DNA of 19,877 bases from an uncultured Solirubrobacterales bacterium (GTDB lineage Bacteria > Actinomycetota > Thermoleophilia > Solirubrobacterales > Solirubrobacteraceae): assembly GCA_937973575.1 (NCBI GenBank), contig CALJKH010000202.1, positions 1-19,877 of the forward strand, in the 5' to 3' direction. Shown here piece after piece: positions 18,869 to 19,877 of this stretch; position 1 is the first letter of the stretch, and every line of letters starts with the position of its first letter. A program made the position numbers and the translations under genes. The notes under the pieces were generated by a model. That model saw only the letters and a list, made by a program, of their open reading frames with translations. It did no database searches and was not told the origin of the DNA.

Positions 18869-19582
18869 GTGCTGTTGGCAATTGATCAAGGAACGACAGG
18901 TTCAACCTGTCTTGTATTCGCGCCAGACGGCGAACTACTCGGCCGCGCGTACCGTGAGTTCAGCCAAGGGTTTCCAAAGCCCGGCTGGGTTGAGCACGAC
19001 GCCAAGGAAATTCTTGAAGTCACTCTCGCTGTTGCCCGTGAGGCACTTGGCGACGCTGCAGTGCCAATTGGTGGCCTGGCTGGCATCGGCATCACCAACC
19101 AGCGTGAGACGACAGTGATTTGGAACCGTGAGACTGGAGAGCCCTACGCGCCGGCGATCGTTTGGCAGGACAGGCGTACCGCAGCGCGCTGCGACCAGCT
19201 CAAGAGCGAAGGGTTTGAGCCAACCATTCGTGAGCGGACAGGCCTTGTCCTCGACTCGTACTTCACTGCGACGAAGATCGAATGGCTCCTCGAGAACATC
19301 GACGGCCTGCGGGCGGAGGCTGACGCTGGCCGTGCTCTAGCCGGCACGATTGACACTTGGCTTGCTTGGAACCTGACCGGCGAGCACGTGACCGACCCGT
19401 CAAACGCTTCCCGCTCGCTCCTCTTTGACATTCGCTCAGGTGAGTGGGACCAAGAGCTGCTTGACCGCTTCAACATCCCTGCACAAATCCTTCCGCGGGT
19501 GGTGCCAAGCGTTGGTGTTGTTGGCGATGTTAAGCCGGAGCTTCTTGGCGGCCACAGCGCGCCGCTTGCCCATTCAAACTAA
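18869..19582 (+). CDS. glpK: Glycerol kinase, N-terminal half, frame broken at a sequence join
   Basis: A FGGY-family kinase that phosphorylates glycerol. Starting at the GTG at 18869 the product opens with LLAIDQGTTGSTCLVF, the phosphate-1 motif, followed by PGWVEHD, GITNQRETT, AIVWQDRRT, GLVLDSYFTATKI, GTIDTWLAWNLTG and TDPSNASRSLLFD, all glycerol-kinase signatures. FGGY kinases are about 500 residues long, but here homology stops after 234 codons, at APLA (19570), in the place where GIAGDQQAAL should follow. Four foreign codons and a TAA (19580-19582) come next. Because the downstream sequence belongs to a different genome, this is probably an assembly join and not a natural truncation. 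A TACTCT box lies 9 nt before the GTG, and no ribosome site is seen. Longer upstream frames overlap the divergent gene. Confidence 0.9.
   Translation: MLLAIDQGTTGSTCLVFAPDGELLGRAYREFSQGFPKPGWVEHDAKEILEVTLAVAREALGDAAVPIGGLAGIGITNQRETTVIWNRETGEPYAPAIVWQDRRTAARCDQLKSEGFEPTIRERTGLVLDSYFTATKIEWLLENIDGLRAEADAGRALAGTIDTWLAWNLTGEHVTDPSNASRSLLFDIRSGEWDQELLDRFNIPAQILPRVVPSVGVVGDVKPELLGGHSAPLAHSN
19570..19571. other. Probable chimeric junction
   Basis: Left of this point the sequence is GC-rich, actinobacterial and in the glpK frame. Right of it the sequence is AT-richer, uses TTA leucine codons and carries a gammaproteobacterial-type purB end. No insertion-sequence end, inverted repeat or tRNA marks the point. 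The position is set by the last residue that fits glycerol kinase. Confidence 0.8.
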
Positions 19583-19676
19583 AGACGAGGATTTGCCGCG
19601 CTTTACGCTTTATATTAAAATGCAAAAGGCAGAAGCAGATGCCAAAGCAGTTGATAAACAGCAAACCAGATCTTAG
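19571..19676 (+). CDS. 3' end of an unrecognised gene from the foreign segment
   Basis: A frame opens from the junction and ends with TAG at 19674-19676. Its ~34 codons (beginning IQTKDEDLPRF, ending DKQQTRS) are lysine- and glutamine-rich and use A/T-ending codons, as does purB next to it, so it is probably the true C-terminus of a gene whose front part is missing. It converges on purB with a 54-bp gap. The family is not recognised. Confidence 0.45.
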
Positions 19677-19730
19677 GGCGAGCACCGTATTCCAAATCCT
19701 GTGATGCGGGCCCAAGGCTTGGAGTCAAAC

Positions 19731-19877
19731 TCACTTTTTCAGACGTTCGGTCAATTCGACCGCCTTACCTAAATAAGAAGATGGTGTCATCTCCAGTAAC
19801 AAAGTTTTTGCATCGTCTGGAATCCTCAGGCCACGAATAAAGGTTTGTAAGTCAGCTTGGTTGATACCTTTGCCACG
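19731..19877 (-). CDS. purB: Adenylosuccinate lyase, C-terminal 48 residues (foreign segment)
   Basis: The frame is open from the right edge and ends with TGA at 19731-19733. The 48 residues begin RGKGI and include FIRGLRIP and MTPSSYLGKAVEL, ending RLKK. This matches the C-terminal end of gammaproteobacterial-type adenylosuccinate lyase, which in E. coli reads FIDGLALP and MTPANYIGRA at the same spacing. PurB cleaves adenylosuccinate and SAICAR in purine synthesis. The fragment has three TTA codons and about 42 % GC at third positions, unlike every gene to the left. The gene name rests on these short matches. Confidence 0.75.
   Translation of the reverse strand, partial: RGKGINQADLQTFIRGLRIPDDAKTLLLEMTPSSYLGKAVELTERLKK

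Noticed and set aside
19571..19877. Horizontal transfer or IS insertion into glpK
   Set aside because: No transposase, terminal repeats or target duplication; two convergent ordinary gene ends from another lineage point to an assembly join.
1..19877. CRISPR arrays, long tandem repeats or prophage genes
   Set aside because: No regularly spaced repeats and no phage or defence gene families were seen in the window.

Overview
The window reads as one contig from a high-GC (roughly 60 %) actinobacterium, with an abrupt change of organism in the last ~300 bases. Evidence for an actinobacterial main part: GC-rich third codon positions, frequent GTG starts, several start codons that sit 6-9 nt after a TAnnnT -10 box (leaderless-type transcription), a 70-residue stand-alone biotinyl protein like mycobacterial TB7.3, and CRP-type half sites near a secreted cell-wall hydrolase. 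A deep-branching class such as Thermoleophilia is possible, but no rRNA or marker gene here settles it.

Layout. 1-1621 (-): two tandem paralogous GT39-type membrane glycosyltransferases, the second cut by the window edge. 1662-3035 (+): a class-III (GSA-like) aminotransferase. 3111-4103 (-): a sigma-70 family factor with its own promoter and terminator. 4104-4489: a 386-bp gene-free region with a CRP-like site and a nested inverted-repeat structure. 4490-9231 (+): an MBL-fold hydrolase, a molybdopterin oxidoreductase, a CcdA-type thiol transporter and a ZIP metal transporter. 9290-11647 (-): an SDR oxidoreductase, a MobA-like protein with a C-terminal MoaD/ThiS-like domain, and a NUDIX hydrolase. 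11706-11885 (+): rubredoxin. 12053-16691 (-): a biotin operon bioB-bioF-bioD-bioA. 16807-17694 (-): a secreted CHAP hydrolase. 17782-18782 (-): a biotinyl carrier protein followed at once by a crotonase-fold protein. 18869 onward (+): glycerol kinase, broken after about 234 codons.

How the genes fit. Two themes recur. The first is molybdenum and redox: the bis-MGD oxidoreductase, a MobA-type nucleotidyltransferase that could finish its cofactor, CcdA and rubredoxin. The second is biotin: four biosynthetic genes and, about 2 kb away, a biotin acceptor protein paired with a crotonase-fold protein.

At about 19570/19571 the glpK reading frame leaves its family in mid-domain. The sequence turns AT-richer and carries the 3' end of a gammaproteobacterial-type purB on the opposite strand. 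This is most simply a chimeric join in the assembly. Items most worth a second look are that join, the MobA-MoaD/ThiS-like fusion without a diglycine tail, the biotinyl/crotonase pair, the sigma factor with altered promoter-reading residues, the two CRP-like sites at activating distances, and the nested RNA-like element near 4335-4407.
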